64,000 nucleotides of DNA from an uncultured Bacteroidia bacterium (GTDB taxonomy: Bacteria; Bacteroidota; Bacteroidia; Bacteroidales; UBA932), in contig CACXCS010000086.1 of NCBI GenBank assembly GCA_902766255.1, positions 62,001 through 126,000 on the forward strand, written 5' to 3'. This document shows, in pieces, positions 1 to 10,624 of this stretch. A program made the position numbers and the translations under genes. Positions within the stretch are counted from its first letter, which is position 1. Each line of letters starts with the position of its first letter. A model generated the notes under the pieces. That model made no database searches. It was not told the origin of the DNA and worked only from the letters and a program-made list of their open reading frames with translations.

Positions 1-1
1 G

Positions 2-634
2 GGCTCGCCTGATATCATAATCATCAACGGCGGCGCCAATGACTGGGCCCATGGCATCTACAACATCCTCGGCTCGCAGAAACTTGTCCGCTATCCTTCC
101 AGTACGCCTCACCGTCCCAGCGACGCGGCCATGAATGCCGCATACGCTGTAGCCGATGCGGCCAGCACGCTCGACGAGGCCAAGGCTCTGCCGGACGCCA
201 CTTTCGTAGAGGCATACATCAAACTCGTCCGCATGATGACGCTGCAGTATCCTCATGTCAAGATAGTCGTCCTTATCCATGATACTCTCACCCCCGACGT
301 CGAAGAATCACTGCTGCATATTGCCGGTCACTACAGCAACTGCCGCGCAGTCGACCTGTATGCCGTGAACGGCTTCAACGACCTGGGATGGAACTTCGAA
401 TACCTCTCACAGGGATACCAGCCCAACATGCCCAAGCACGACTTCGACTGGAGCAACATCAACACCTCCGGCGACCTGAGGCGCAACTGCAGCGACCACT
501 ATTCGGCGCAGGCCATGCGCTTCATTGCCGAAAAAATCTACAAAGAGCTTGGCAGCTGGCTGGAGGATTACTCCTACAACGAGTCCGGCAACGGTTCCAT
601 TAGCAATTTTGACAACAATAACGGTGCATGGTGA
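2..634 (+). CDS. SGNH/GDSL-type hydrolase, C-terminal part (5' end outside window)
   Basis: The reading frame is open from the first bases of the window, so the N-terminus and the block I Gly-Asp-Ser nucleophile lie upstream. What remains is about 210 residues. Near the start is PDIIIINGGANDW, which matches SGNH block III (Gly-x-Asn-Asp, oxyanion hole), and near the end is NCSDHYSAQAM, which fits block V with the catalytic His. Members of this family are esterases or deacetylases of polysaccharides and lipids; the substrate cannot be read from the fragment. The stop overlaps the start of the following GLUG-repeat lipoprotein (TGATG), so the two are probably translated together, which suggests a cell-surface job. 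Family call is good, function open. Confidence 0.75.
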   Translation, partial: GSPDIIIINGGANDWAHGIYNILGSQKLVRYPSSTPHRPSDAAMNAAYAVADAASTLDEAKALPDATFVEAYIKLVRMMTLQYPHVKIVVLIHDTLTPDVEESLLHIAGHYSNCRAVDLYAVNGFNDLGWNFEYLSQGYQPNMPKHDFDWSNINTSGDLRRNCSDHYSAQAMRFIAEKIYKELGSWLEDYSYNESGNGSISNFDNNNGAW

Positions 635-3279
635 TGAAAACGAGATACATTATTACTGTCCTTCTGGTTTCGGCTGTTGCGGCAATAGCTTGTACTAAAG
701 ATATTGACTCCGTCGCCGGCGAGAACCTTGTTACCCTTGAGGCCACCATCGGCGAGCCAGGAACCAAAATACATTTTACCGGCGACTATGGCACCTATAC
801 CGAGACCCGCTGGGAGGCCGGCGACTGCATCTGGGTCCGCAGCGACACCCAGCCTGCATGGGAGATGGGAGACTGCTTCAGGACCTCTGCTTCCGACATT
901 AGTTCAGACGGCCATTCCGCCAAGTTCACGGGACGTACCCGCGCAGACGGAAAAATCAGTGCCGTATATCCTTATGCCCTTGTCGACGGCATGTCCGACA
1001 ACGACAAAGTGATACTGAATATACCTGATACCCAGAACATCATCCCCGGTGACTGCCCTGCCGGACTCTTGCCTGCAGCGGCCTTCTGGGCGGACGGCAG
1101 CACCAGCTTCGCTTTGAAGTATGTACTGGGAGCAGTAAAGTTCAGCCTTACCGGTCAGGACTTCCCAGTCAGCTACTTCGAGCTTAGCGACGCTAATACC
1201 GGCAGCGTGCTGTACGGAACATGCGAGATCACGCCTGACTATGCCAACAAGGACATCAGTTCCATCAGCATGAGCAATAAGGCATTTGCCAACCGGATCC
1301 GCCTCGAGCCCGAGTCGACGGTAACTCTTGGCAGCACGCCCTATGAGTTCTACGTAATGCTGCCGGAAGGAGCATTCTCGACGGGAATGATACTCAAGGC
1401 TTTCGATGCCGAGGGTACTGAACTCGCATCGCTTTCTACGACCGGGAACAACGCCGTGGTCCGTGGAAAGGTTCGCAAGATGCCAACCGCCGCAATGGTT
1501 GAGAGCGGCACAGTGGTGATTGAACTCGAAGGTTCAGGCTCCGAAGCCGATCCGTACAAGGTCTCATCCGCTGATATTCTGACCCTTGTAGCCAATAAGC
1601 TGGCTGGTGATTCCTACGCCGAGTACGCCGACAAGTATTACCTCCAGACAGACGACATCGACATGGCCGGCAAGGACTTCATCCCTATCGGCCAGACCGC
1701 TGCCAAGCCTTTCAAGGGTCACTTTGACGGTGCAGGCAAGACTATTTCCAACGTGGTTACCGAGGGCGCATCATCCGACGATCCTGCCAGCGGAATATTC
1801 GGCTACACCGAGGATGCCGTCATCACGGGCATCAATGCTGTCAACAGGGTTAATACCGGCAGCTTCGTGCGTGTCGGCGGTATCGTAGGCCATGCTACGA
1901 ACACTGACATCAGCTCCTGCAGCCTAAGTGGCGGCACTCTCGAAGCGAGCGCGAATATCTGTGCAGGAATTGCTGCACAGATTGACGGAGGCTCGGTAAA
2001 GAACTGTACCGTCTCAGACGTAACTATCAGCACCACCACTAATTACGCAGCAGGCATCGTAGCTCACCTGCCTTCCGGAGGAACTATCGAGAACTGCCAG
2101 GTTACCAATGCCACGATCAAGGGTGGCGCCGAGAATGGAGGTATTTGCGGAAAGATAGTCGGAGGAACGGTCAAGGGCTGCTCGGTTATCTCTACTAAAG
2201 TTACCGGAGCAGGCGAAGATATAGGCGGTATTGCCGGCTGGACAAAGCCCGGCACCACTTTCGAAAACTGTACTGTTTCTGCATGTACCATTTCTTCTTC
2301 CCAGAACTATGTTGCAGGTATAGTGGCTCTCCCCGAGGGTGCTACCATCGTTGGCTGTACCGTAAATGAGGGCACAGTCATCACCGGCCTCGGAGGCCTG
2401 GGCGGCATAGCCGGTTTCTTCAAGAACACTGCGTCCACGGTTGATAACTGCACTGTCGACGGTGTTTCCGTAAGTGGCACCGCAACCAATATCGGCGGCG
2501 TCGTTGGACGGTTTGACCTTGGCGTAGTTAAGAATAATACCGTTAAGAATACCAGTATCAAGGGTATTGACAGCGTCGGCGGTATTGCCGGACGTCCCAT
2601 TACCCGCGGCGGTAATTGTATCATTGATGGATGCTTAGTGGAAGCTGCAGACATTACTGGAACCTATTATCTCGGTGGTATTGCCGGATACATTTATCCC
2701 GATTCAAACTACTTGCTTACCCTTGCCAATTGCGGAGTCAAGTCACTGACTATCAACTCTACGGAGACGGACTGCCGTATGGGTGGTATTGTAGGATGGT
2801 TGCGCCTTACCGACGCCAATTCCAACGCCAGGATCCTTAACAGTTATGCACACGAACTGGCTTTCAGCTATCCATCGTCTTCGACAGCTCCTTCGGTCGG
2901 CGGTGTTATAGGCTACGCTTCCATGCGCGATTCCGACCAGGGTGTGATGCTTGTAGCCGGTTGCACCAGCAACCTGACTGCCGCTGGTGTGAACGGCGGG
3001 TCTGTTCCTTCTGACACTGAAGGTGCCGGGATCGGAGCCCTGTTTGGAATAGTTGTGGATAATACTGCAGCTACTGTAAAGGAGTGTGCATTCGTGAACG
3101 ACGGTGGTCTTTCAGCAGGAGCTGTCGGGGCCAATGTTGATGCCAGTGGCATCGAGGGCTTCCCGGCTTCCGGGTATGCAGCTTCTGCGTCGGCTAAGCT
3201 AAGTACTTTTGCGTCTTCCTTTACCGAGTATACTTTGAAGTCCTGGAGTGTTGTTTCCGGTCTTCCGGTTGTGGAATAG
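634..3279 (+). CDS. Surface lipoprotein with fimbrillin-like head and GLUG repeats
   Basis: 881 residues. The N-terminus MKTRYIITVLLV...AIAC is a lipoprotein signal with the lipobox Cys about 20 residues in, so the protein should be lipid-anchored in the outer membrane. Residues ~25-285 resemble the Mfa-like/fimbrillin-like domain of Bacteroidales (Trp-rich start, a 'YPYA' stretch, then a 'QNIIPG' stretch). After a linker there are about ten units of ~40 residues of the form GGIAG...I.NC.V....I.G, which is the GLUG repeat, expected to form a beta-solenoid. Such proteins are usually adhesins or surface-exposed structural proteins. The start at 634 overlaps the stop of the upstream hydrolase by one base; an alternative ATG lies at 628. 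A 28-bp inverted repeat follows the gene. No catalytic motif is visible. Confidence 0.75.
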   Translation: MKTRYIITVLLVSAVAAIACTKDIDSVAGENLVTLEATIGEPGTKIHFTGDYGTYTETRWEAGDCIWVRSDTQPAWEMGDCFRTSASDISSDGHSAKFTGRTRADGKISAVYPYALVDGMSDNDKVILNIPDTQNIIPGDCPAGLLPAAAFWADGSTSFALKYVLGAVKFSLTGQDFPVSYFELSDANTGSVLYGTCEITPDYANKDISSISMSNKAFANRIRLEPESTVTLGSTPYEFYVMLPEGAFSTGMILKAFDAEGTELASLSTTGNNAVVRGKVRKMPTAAMVESGTVVIELEGSGSEADPYKVSSADILTLVANKLAGDSYAEYADKYYLQTDDIDMAGKDFIPIGQTAAKPFKGHFDGAGKTISNVVTEGASSDDPASGIFGYTEDAVITGINAVNRVNTGSFVRVGGIVGHATNTDISSCSLSGGTLEASANICAGIAAQIDGGSVKNCTVSDVTISTTTNYAAGIVAHLPSGGTIENCQVTNATIKGGAENGGICGKIVGGTVKGCSVISTKVTGAGEDIGGIAGWTKPGTTFENCTVSACTISSSQNYVAGIVALPEGATIVGCTVNEGTVITGLGGLGGIAGFFKNTASTVDNCTVDGVSVSGTATNIGGVVGRFDLGVVKNNTVKNTSIKGIDSVGGIAGRPITRGGNCIIDGCLVEAADITGTYYLGGIAGYIYPDSNYLLTLANCGVKSLTINSTETDCRMGGIVGWLRLTDANSNARILNSYAHELAFSYPSSSTAPSVGGVIGYASMRDSDQGVMLVAGCTSNLTAAGVNGGSVPSDTEGAGIGALFGIVVDNTAATVKECAFVNDGGLSAGAVGANVDASGIEGFPASGYAASASAKLSTFASSFTEYTLKSWSVVSGLPVVE
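1870..2850 (+). repeat. Tandem GLUG-type protein repeats (about ten units)
   Basis: Within the lipoprotein gene the codons for V-G-G-I-V/A-G recur roughly every 110-130 bases, each followed by Asn-Cys or a similar pair and a Thr/Ser-rich turn. The DNA copies have diverged, so this is a protein-level repeat rather than a recent tandem duplication. Confidence 0.7.
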
Positions 3280-3363
3280 ACACTTTTTGTTTTTCCGGTT
3301 CTGCAATTATAGATTCGGGTATTAATATATGACTTAATCTACAGATACACCGGATCTTGTAAC

Positions 3364-3435
3364 GAAAGAATCTACTGTGGTACAGGGACCCTTTTCCCAA
3401 ATATTTTGGGTCCCTGTACCACAGTAGATTCTTTC
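3364..3435. repeat. 28-bp perfect inverted repeat, possible terminator or mobile-element remnant
   Basis: Arms 3364-3391 and 3408-3435 are exact reverse complements (28 of 28), with a 16-base loop that itself contains a CCCAAA/TTTGGG pair (3396-3401 and 3405-3410). The transcript would form a very stable hairpin. It lies between the GLUG lipoprotein and the V-ATPase promoter, so it can end the upstream transcript, but it lacks a clean U-tract and is far longer than an ordinary terminator. The rest of the 250-base gap (3280-3529) shows only AT-rich sequence and the promoter. Confidence 0.8.
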
Positions 3436-3475
3436 TATTTATTTATCTGAAGGCGGAGAGTTTTGTGTCTTTCGG

Positions 3476-3507
3476 TTTGTTATTGCGGTCAAAAATGACT
3501 ATATTTG
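3476..3507 (+). promoter_or_regulatory. Bacteroidota-type promoter of the V-ATPase operon
   Basis: TTTG at 3476-3479, a 20-base spacer, then TATATTTG at 3500-3507. This fits the Bacteroidota consensus (-33 TTTG, -7 TAnnTTTG) exactly. The first operon gene starts 22 bases downstream. Confidence 0.75.
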
Positions 3508-3529
3508 AAAATTCAATAACCACGTCGAT

Positions 3530-4129
3530 ATGCAGAATAAATTACAGGAACTAACAGAGCAACTCTACAATGAAGGCCTTGCCAAAGGTCGTCAGGAAGG
3601 CGACCGTTATCTCGAGGAAGCCAGGGCCAAGGCAGAACAGACTATAGTAGAGGCTAACCGGAAAGCTGCTGAAATAGTGGCCAAAGCAGAAAGCGATGCC
3701 GCTGCCCTCCGCTCTAAGGCCGAAGCCGATATTAAGATGGCATCGGCTCAGGCCCTGCAAGCTACCCGCAAGGATATCGAGAACCTCATAGTAACCAAGG
3801 CTTCAGCTCAGAAGGCTACTGCCGATCCTGACTTCCTGAAGCAGATTATCCGCTGCGTAGCTGAAAAGTTCGTGGCCGGCGGTGCATCTGATGTACAGCT
3901 GGTCCTTCCCGCCTCACTGCAGGCTCAGTTGCAGCCGTGGGTCGAGGCCGAGCTGGCATCACTGCTTTCCGCTCCTGTCAAGGCGGCGTTCTCCAAAAAG
4001 ATTGCAGGCGGATTTACCATCGCCCCCCAGGATGGCAGTTATTATATCAGCTTCACCGATAATACTTTCCAGGAACTGATTGCCGAGTACCTTCGTCCCG
4101 TAACACGCAAACTCCTGTTCGGTGAATAA
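3530..4129 (+). CDS. atpE: V-type ATP synthase subunit E
   Basis: 199 residues. The first ~110 residues are a long, charged, Ala-rich helix with hydrophobic spacing of a coiled coil (for example RAKAEQTIVEANRKAAEIVA), as in the peripheral-stalk subunit E of A/V-type ATPases; the C-terminal ~80 residues form the globular part that binds the top of the A3B3 head. Length matches the family. It is the first gene of an operon E-DUF2764-A-B-D-I-K and sits directly behind a consensus promoter. No separate subunit G/H partner for the stalk is visible in the operon. Confidence 0.9.
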   Translation: MQNKLQELTEQLYNEGLAKGRQEGDRYLEEARAKAEQTIVEANRKAAEIVAKAESDAAALRSKAEADIKMASAQALQATRKDIENLIVTKASAQKATADPDFLKQIIRCVAEKFVAGGASDVQLVLPASLQAQLQPWVEAELASLLSAPVKAAFSKKIAGGFTIAPQDGSYYISFTDNTFQELIAEYLRPVTRKLLFGE

Positions 4130-4697
4130 TTACGAGTACATAATAGCCTCGCTTCCAGTGCTCGGCAAGGACGCTGATAAACTTGATGCCGACTCTCTTG
4201 TCGCATCAATTAAGGGTTACCTTTCCGCCCAGGACAACGACCTTGCAGACATGCTTCTCGAGAGTTTCGATTCCGACTCTCTCACTCCTGAGTATTATGT
4301 CAGAGTAAGCAAGGCTTCCAACTCTTTTATAAAGCAGTATATAGAGTTCGATCTGAAGGTCCGTAACGCCAAGGTTGACTTTCTCAACCGCACTCTTGGA
4401 CGGCCCGAGGGGCTGGATTCAATGCCTCTGCCAGCCGGTATGAGCGATGAGTTTGACCAAAGATCCGAGGTTGATGCAATACTTGGCCGGACAGATATCC
4501 TTTCGCGTGAAAAGGGCCTTGATGATCTGATGTGGGCCAAAGCCGATGAATTGGTGCTGATGCATGTGCTTGATCTGGACATCATTCTGGCTTTCATTGC
4601 AAAGATAAAGATAACCGACCGCTGGAACAAGCTCGATCCCGCGACAGGCAGGGCGCTTTTCCGCAAACTGGTACAAGAAATTAGAAATACACGATAA
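4122..4697 (+). CDS. DUF2764 family protein of the V-ATPase operon
   Basis: 191 residues with a GTG start that overlaps the end of subunit E by 8 bases. The sequence (MNNYEYIIASLPVL... and ...AKADELVLMHVLDLD...) matches DUF2764, a family found almost only inside Bacteroidota V-ATPase operons between subunits E and A. It is largely helical and soluble, with no signal peptide. In other A/V-ATPase operons this slot holds subunit C (the d-type socket between rotor and membrane ring), and no recognisable subunit C or F is present here, so a subunit C role is a reasonable inference but not shown by the sequence. Confidence 0.85.
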   Translation: MNNYEYIIASLPVLGKDADKLDADSLVASIKGYLSAQDNDLADMLLESFDSDSLTPEYYVRVSKASNSFIKQYIEFDLKVRNAKVDFLNRTLGRPEGLDSMPLPAGMSDEFDQRSEVDAILGRTDILSREKGLDDLMWAKADELVLMHVLDLDIILAFIAKIKITDRWNKLDPATGRALFRKLVQEIRNTR

Positions 4698-4698
4698 T

Positions 4699-6453
4699 AT
4701 GGCTACTAAAGGCACAGTGACAGGCATTGTTTCCAACCTGGTGACCGTCAGGGTTGACGGTCCCGTTGGTGAGAACGAGCTGTGTCACATCAATCTCGGC
4801 GGTACTATGCTGCTGGCCGAGGTCATAAAGGTAACTGGTCAGAACGCTTCGGTCCAGGTGTTTGAAAGCACACGCGGTCTGAAGAACGGCGACGAAGTAA
4901 CATTTCTTGGGAGGATGCTTGAGGCCAGCCTCGGTCCGGGCCTTCTGTCGGGAGTTTACGACGGCCTGCAAAACGACCTTACCACTATGCAGGGCGTATT
5001 CCTCCAACGGGGTGAATACACCGACCCCTTGGATCACAAAAAATTATGGAGCTTCAAGCCTTTGGTGAATCCAGGAGCCCGTGTGGTTGCGGCCGACTGG
5101 TTGGGCGAGGTTATGGAAGACTGGCTGCCCCACAAGATAATGGTCCCGTTCAGTTTTGACGGTGAGTACACAGTAAAGTCAGTTGCCTCCCCCGGTGAGT
5201 ACAATATCGATGCTCCAGTTGCCGTACTTGTCGCATCGGACGGCACCGAGCGCACCGTTACCATGTGTCAGAAGTGGCCTGTGAAAGTAGCGGTCAAGGG
5301 CTATAAAGAGAAGCCCCGCCCCAGCAAGATAATGGAGACTGGCGTACGCATCATAGATACGTTCAATCCTATCGCCGAGGGTGGTACCGGCTTCATTCCA
5401 GGTCCTTTCGGCTGCGGCAAAACGGTGCTTCAGCACGCAATCGCCAAACAGGGCGAAGCCGATATCGTGGTTATGGCCGCCTGTGGAGAGCGCGCCAACG
5501 AGGTTGTGGAAATTTTCACCGAGTATCCCGAACTCATCGACCCACATACCGGCCGCAAGTTGATGGAACGCACCGTCATCATCTGCAATACATCCAACAT
5601 GCCTGTTGCCGCACGTGAGGCATCGGTCTATACAGCCATGACTATCTGTGAGTACTACAGGGCCATGGGCTATCGATGCCTGCTCCTTGCTGATTCTACT
5701 TCCCGTTGGGCACAGGCCCTCCGCGAGATGTCCAACCGAATGGAGGAACTACCCGGGCAGGATGCCTTCCCGGTGGACCTTTCGGCAATTATCTCCAACT
5801 TCTACGCCCGTGCAGGGCAGGTTCTGCTGAATAATGGACAGACCGGAGCCGTGACCTTCATAGGAACCGTCTCCCCTGCCGGAGGTAACCTCAAGGAGCC
5901 GGTAACCGAAAGCACAAAGAAGGCCGCGCGCTGCTTCTATGCACTCGAACAGAACCGCGCCGACCAGAAACGTTATCCGGCCGTCAACCCCGTGGAGTCC
6001 TACTCCAAGTACCTCGAATACCCCGAAATCAAAGAGTGCCTGGAGGCGACCGTCGAGCGCGGCTGGATTAGCAAAGTGCTTGAAGCCAAGAACTTTGTGC
6101 GACGCGGCAAGGAGATGGCAGAGCAAATAAACATCCTTGGTGACGACGGTGTGCCCATGAGCTACCATGAAACCTTCTGGAAAAGCGAGCTCATAGACTT
6201 TGCCTTCCTTCAGCAAGATGCTTTCGACGCCATCGACGCTGTGTGCCCCATGGAGCGCCAGAAGTTTATGCTCGACCTGATCCTGGGCATTTGCCGGAAG
6301 GATTTCAATTTCGATGATTATGAAGTATGCCGTTCCTGGTTCAAGGATGTCATCAACACCCTCCGCCAGATGAATTATTCGGAATATGAGTCCGAGGGCT
6401 TCAACAACTATTATTCTACGCTAAAACAACAACTCTCGCAATATGGCAACTAA
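4699..6453 (+). CDS. atpA: V-type ATP synthase catalytic subunit A
   Basis: 584 residues, the usual length. The P-loop GPFGCGKT is at residues 235-242, followed by the GERANEVVE and SRWAQALREMS motifs of the catalytic A subunit. The ~90-residue insertion typical of A/V-type A subunits (around 110-195) is present and separates it from F-type beta. It starts one base after the DUF2764 stop and overlaps subunit B by 11 bases. With B it forms the A3B3 head that couples ATP to ion movement. Confidence 0.97.
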   Translation: MATKGTVTGIVSNLVTVRVDGPVGENELCHINLGGTMLLAEVIKVTGQNASVQVFESTRGLKNGDEVTFLGRMLEASLGPGLLSGVYDGLQNDLTTMQGVFLQRGEYTDPLDHKKLWSFKPLVNPGARVVAADWLGEVMEDWLPHKIMVPFSFDGEYTVKSVASPGEYNIDAPVAVLVASDGTERTVTMCQKWPVKVAVKGYKEKPRPSKIMETGVRIIDTFNPIAEGGTGFIPGPFGCGKTVLQHAIAKQGEADIVVMAACGERANEVVEIFTEYPELIDPHTGRKLMERTVIICNTSNMPVAAREASVYTAMTICEYYRAMGYRCLLLADSTSRWAQALREMSNRMEELPGQDAFPVDLSAIISNFYARAGQVLLNNGQTGAVTFIGTVSPAGGNLKEPVTESTKKAARCFYALEQNRADQKRYPAVNPVESYSKYLEYPEIKECLEATVERGWISKVLEAKNFVRRGKEMAEQINILGDDGVPMSYHETFWKSELIDFAFLQQDAFDAIDAVCPMERQKFMLDLILGICRKDFNFDDYEVCRSWFKDVINTLRQMNYSEYESEGFNNYYSTLKQQLSQYGN

Positions 6454-7765
6454 GGCATATCAACGCACATACACCAAGCTGCAGGCCATCACCAAGGCCA
6501 CGGTGTCGCTGGACGCTGATGGAGTGGCCAACGACGAGCTCGCCCTTGTTGGCGGCCGTCTGGCCCAGGTGGTAAAAACCAAGGACAAGCGTGTGACCCT
6601 CCAGGTTTTTGCCGGCACCGAGGGCATTCCCACAGACTCCGAGGTAAGTTTCTTTGGCGAGCCCCCTACTCTCAAGGTAAGCGATCAGTTGTCGGGACGC
6701 TTTTTCAATGCCTATGGCAAGCCCCGTGACGGAGGCCCTGAAGTAGAAGGCGAAGTGCGGGAAGCGGGCGGTCCGTCAGTCAACCCCTATAAACGCCGCC
6801 AGCCAAGCGAACTGATTCCTACCGGTATAGCAGGAATCGACCTGAACAACACGCTCGTGTCCGGCCAGAAGATCCCCTTCTTCGCCGATCCGGACCAGCC
6901 TTACAACCAGGTTATGGCCGACGTCGCCCTCAGGGCTGACGTAGACAAGATCATCCTTGGCGGCATGGGACTCTCCAACGATGACTACCTCTTTTTCCGT
7001 CAGGCATTTGAGAGTGCTGGCGCACTCGACAAGATTGTATCCTTCGTGAATACCACCGAGGAGCCTCCTGTAGAGCGTCTGCTCATCCCCGACATGGCCC
7101 TGACGGCCGCCGAGTATTTTGCTGTGGACAAGAACGAAAAGGTGCTGGTACTGCTGACCGACATGACCCTTTATGCCGATGCCCTGTCGATCGTGAGCAA
7201 CCGTATGGATCAGATTCCTTCCAAGGATTCCATGCCCGGCTCGCTTTACTCCGACCTCGCCAAAATCTACGAGAAGGCCGTACAGCTGCCCGATGGCGGC
7301 TCCATAACCATCATAGCGGTCACCACGCTTAACGACGGCGACATTACTCACGCCATACCCGATAACACCGGTTACATCACCGAGGGCCAGCTTTTTCTCC
7401 GTGCCGACTCCGATACCGGCTGCGTGATTGTAGATCCTTTCAGGAGCCTGAGCCGTCTGAAGCAGCTGGTCCAGGGCAAGAAGACCCGCGAGGATCACAG
7501 CCAGGTCATGAATGCCGGCGTACGCCTTTACGCCGACGCCCAGAACGCCAAGACCAAGCTGCAGAACGGATTCGACCTGTCCGATTACGATCTCCGCTGT
7601 CTGGATTATGCTAAGGACTATGCCCGTGAACTGCTGAGCATCGACGTCAACATAACCATAGACGAGATGCTCGACACGGCTTGGCGTCTGTTCGCCAAAT
7701 ATTTCAGTCCGGCCGAAACAGGTATCAAACAAACTTTTATCGACAAATACTGGAAAGCTGACTGA
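6443..7765 (+). CDS. atpB: V-type ATP synthase subunit B
   Basis: 440 residues. Homologous to subunit A but without a P-loop, as expected for the non-catalytic B subunit; conserved stretches include VLVLLTDMTLYADALSIVSN, SMPGSLYSDLA and GSITIIAVTTLNDGD. It overlaps subunit A at the start and shares one base with subunit D at its stop (TGATGG), so translation is coupled through the head genes. Confidence 0.97.
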   Translation: MATKAYQRTYTKLQAITKATVSLDADGVANDELALVGGRLAQVVKTKDKRVTLQVFAGTEGIPTDSEVSFFGEPPTLKVSDQLSGRFFNAYGKPRDGGPEVEGEVREAGGPSVNPYKRRQPSELIPTGIAGIDLNNTLVSGQKIPFFADPDQPYNQVMADVALRADVDKIILGGMGLSNDDYLFFRQAFESAGALDKIVSFVNTTEEPPVERLLIPDMALTAAEYFAVDKNEKVLVLLTDMTLYADALSIVSNRMDQIPSKDSMPGSLYSDLAKIYEKAVQLPDGGSITIIAVTTLNDGDITHAIPDNTGYITEGQLFLRADSDTGCVIVDPFRSLSRLKQLVQGKKTREDHSQVMNAGVRLYADAQNAKTKLQNGFDLSDYDLRCLDYAKDYARELLSIDVNITIDEMLDTAWRLFAKYFSPAETGIKQTFIDKYWKAD

Positions 7766-8372
7766 TGGCCATCAAGTTCCAATATAACAAAACGTCCCTG
7801 ACCAACCTCGGCAAGCAGCTGAAGATAAGGCAGAACGCATTGCCGACCCTGAAGAACAAAGAATCGGCTCTGCGGGTAAGCGTGATTGTTGCCAAATCCG
7901 AGGCGGAGGCCCAGGCGCGTGCCTTGGAGCAGAAACTGCAGGAATACGACTACCTTGCAGCCTTATGGAACGAATTCGACCCCGGCCTTATCAGCATCAG
8001 TGACGTGCATCTCAAGACGGTCAAGATTGCCGGCGTCAAGGCCCCTGCACTGGACGGCATAGACTTCGAACTCGGGGAGTTCAATGCTTTCGTGAAGCCT
8101 GCCTGGTATGCCGACGGCGTGCGCATCTTGCAGGAACTAAGCACATTGGGCATCGAGTCTGAAATATCAGAAGAGCGCCGCCGCATTCTGGAATTCAACC
8201 GCAAGAAGACTACCCAAAAGGTAAATCTGTACGAAAAAGTTCAGATTCCCGGATATCAGGAGGCTATACGCAAAATCAAGCGCTACATGGAGGACGAAGA
8301 AAACCTGTCCAAGGCTTCTTCCAAGATAGTCAAAAACCGCCATGCCGCACAGGAAGAAGAGGAGGAAGCCCT

Positions 8373-8376
<4 letters not shown>
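7765..8376 (+). CDS. atpD: V-type ATP synthase subunit D
   Basis: 203 residues, matching the central rotor subunit D: MAIKFQYNKTSLTNLGKQL at the N-terminus, long antiparallel coiled-coil ends and a small central domain. The C-terminus (KKTTQKVNLYEKVQIPGYQ and then acidic residues) is typical of the family. The stop overlaps the start of subunit I by four bases (ATGA). Confidence 0.93.
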
Positions 8377-10549
<2,173 letters not shown>

Positions 10550-10563
10550 TTAGATTCAATGCA

Positions 10564-10605
10564 GAACCGCGGCACGGAAGGCTATATGCTCCTGTGCCGC
10601 GGTTC
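10564..10605. terminator. Hairpin between convergent V-ATPase operon and gpsA
   Basis: Arms GAACCGCGGCAC (10564-10575) and GTGCCGCGGTTC (10594-10605) pair over 12 bp with an 18-base loop. It sits between two gene ends, 14 bases past subunit K and 20 bases before the end of gpsA, so it can serve both strands. No strong T-run follows on either side. Confidence 0.7.
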
Positions 10606-10624
10606 ATCGTATTTGTCAGACGAA

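Noticed and set aside
6776..7732. Long open frame on the minus strand opposite V-ATPase subunit B
   Set aside because: It lies fully inside a highly conserved gene, has no recognisable domain and is explained by strong codon bias of the sense strand.
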